NCBI GenBank assembly: GCA_004296815.1
Contig: SCVT01000325.1
Location: forward strand, 1 to 5,449
Reading direction: 5' to 3'
Source: Reyranella sp.
Lineage (GTDB): Bacteria > Pseudomonadota > Alphaproteobacteria > Reyranellales > Reyranellaceae
DNA: 5,449 nucleotides
Part shown: in pieces, positions 4,985-5,449 of the stretch
Layout of the letters: each line of letters begins with the position of its first letter
Numbering within the stretch: position 1 is the first letter of the stretch
Notes under the pieces: model-generated
Database searches by the model: none
What the model was told of the DNA's origin: nothing
The model's input: only the letters and a program-made list of their open reading frames with translations
Position numbers and translations under genes: made by a program

Positions 4985-5449
4985 GTCACGGCCTCTCCCG
5001 CCTCCGAGAAGCGGACATATTCCTCGCGCAGGCGACGTGCGGTGGCGCCGACCTTGCCGTCGCCGACCTTCTCGCCGTCGATCTTGACCACCGGCGTCAC
5101 GAACGACGTGGCGCTCGTGATGAACGCTTCCTTCGCCTTCTTCGCTTCGGCCAGGCTGAAGGGGCGCTCGACCAGCTTGAGCTGCAGGTCGTCGGCCAGC
5201 TTCTTCAGCGTGAGCCGGGTGATGCCGGCCAGGATACCGTTGTCCGTCTGTCGGGTGATCAGCTCGCCTTCGCCGGTCACGATCCAGGCATTGGTCGAAG
5301 CGCCCTCGGTGACGCAGCCTTTCTCGTCGAGCAGCCACGCCTCGTAGGCACCGCTCTCCCGCGCCGCCTGCTTGGCGAGCACGTTGGGCAGCAGGGCCAC
5401 CGTCTTGATGTCGCAACGCTCCCAGCGGATGTCGGGCATGCTCTTGACC
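4981..5449 (-). CDS. dat: D-amino-acid aminotransferase, C-terminal part (5' end outside window)
   Basis: A PLP-dependent fold-type IV (class IV) aminotransferase that interconverts D-amino acids and 2-oxo acids, for example D-Ala plus 2-oxoglutarate to pyruvate plus D-Glu. It supplies D-amino acids for the cell wall or recycles them. The frame is open to the right edge; 155 residues are visible, a little over half of the usual length of about 280-290. Present are the PLP lysine motif RCDIKTVALLPNVLAKQAA, equivalent to K145 of the Bacillus enzyme; VTEGASTNAW, whose Glu matches E177 at the cofactor ring nitrogen; LAGITR, which contacts the cofactor phosphate; and FITSATSFVTPVVKIDG near the C-terminus. 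The N-terminal domain lies outside. DIK and TEGASTN favour D-aminotransferase over branched-chain aminotransferase or 4-amino-4-deoxychorismate lyase. The TGA overlaps the GTG of the HAD phosphatase gene. In many alphaproteobacteria dat lies just upstream of hfq. Confidence 0.92.
   Translation of the reverse strand, partial: VKSMPDIRWERCDIKTVALLPNVLAKQAARESGAYEAWLLDEKGCVTEGASTNAWIVTGEGELITRQTDNGILAGITRLTLKKLADDLQLKLVERPFSLAEAKKAKEAFITSATSFVTPVVKIDGEKVGDGKVGATARRLREEYVRFSEAGEAVT
4992..4999 (-). promoter_or_regulatory. ribosome-binding site fixing the HAD phosphatase start
   Basis: GGGAGAGG on the - strand lies within the last codons of dat, seven bases before the GTG at 4984. It supports that GTG over the far upstream starts in the same frame. 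Confidence 0.6.

Noticed and set aside
4985..5416. Upstream extension of the HAD phosphatase frame to an ATG at 5416
   Set aside because: This part is an antiphase reading of dat, rich in Arg/Gly; the real start is the GTG overlapping the dat stop.
1..5449. Mobile element, CRISPR array, tRNA or toxin-antitoxin pair (mazG is sometimes found beside mazEF)
   Set aside because: No transposase, terminal repeats, spaced direct repeats or tRNA-like fold was seen, and no mazE or mazF lies next to mazG.

Overview
The window is a compact, GC-rich stretch of bacterial chromosome. Genes are almost end to end, third codon positions are strongly G/C-biased, and GTG and TTG starts are used. Protein sequences point to an alphaproteobacterium, perhaps of the Rhodospirillales type. 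The reasons are a short 81-residue Hfq with an alphaproteobacterial core sequence, and the order D-amino-acid aminotransferase, hfq, hflX with mazG nearby. The taxon is an inference from family resemblance and was not searched.

Layout on the + strand: the 3' part of an unrecognised gene (2-529), a 74-bp AT-rich spacer (530-603, about 28% GC) that probably carries a promoter, then mazG (604-1434), a nucleoside triphosphate pyrophosphohydrolase. Everything else is on the - strand, transcribed right to left: dat, the C-terminal half of a D-amino-acid aminotransferase cut by the window edge (4981-5449); a HAD-family phosphatase (4328-4984) joined to dat by a GTGA stop/start overlap; hfq (3976-4221); hflX (2625-3974), which probably starts at TTG just after the hfq stop; groES (2282-2569); and an inositol-monophosphatase-family enzyme (1431-2276), 5 bases after groES. 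mazG and the phosphatase gene converge, and their stop codons share bases.

The - strand set appears to form three transcription blocks. dat-HAD come first. hfq-hflX have a leader of about 100 bases containing a GC-rich hairpin and a possible promoter. groES-IMPase have a good sigma70-like promoter (TTGACA, 18 bp, TATAAG) whose -35 overlaps the end of hflX. Themes are RNA regulation (Hfq), ribosome rescue and heat stress (HflX), protein folding (GroES), and nucleotide or phosphate-ester housekeeping (MazG, IMPase, HAD).

Nothing here looks like a mobile element, CRISPR array, tRNA or rRNA, and I see no clearly new system. The points most worth a second look are a stand-alone, somewhat diverged groES with its own promoter and no groEL in the window, its placement with an IMPase gene between hflX and an inverted mazG, the overlapping convergent stops, and the leader hairpin before hfq. 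No stretch above 300 bases lacks a gene.
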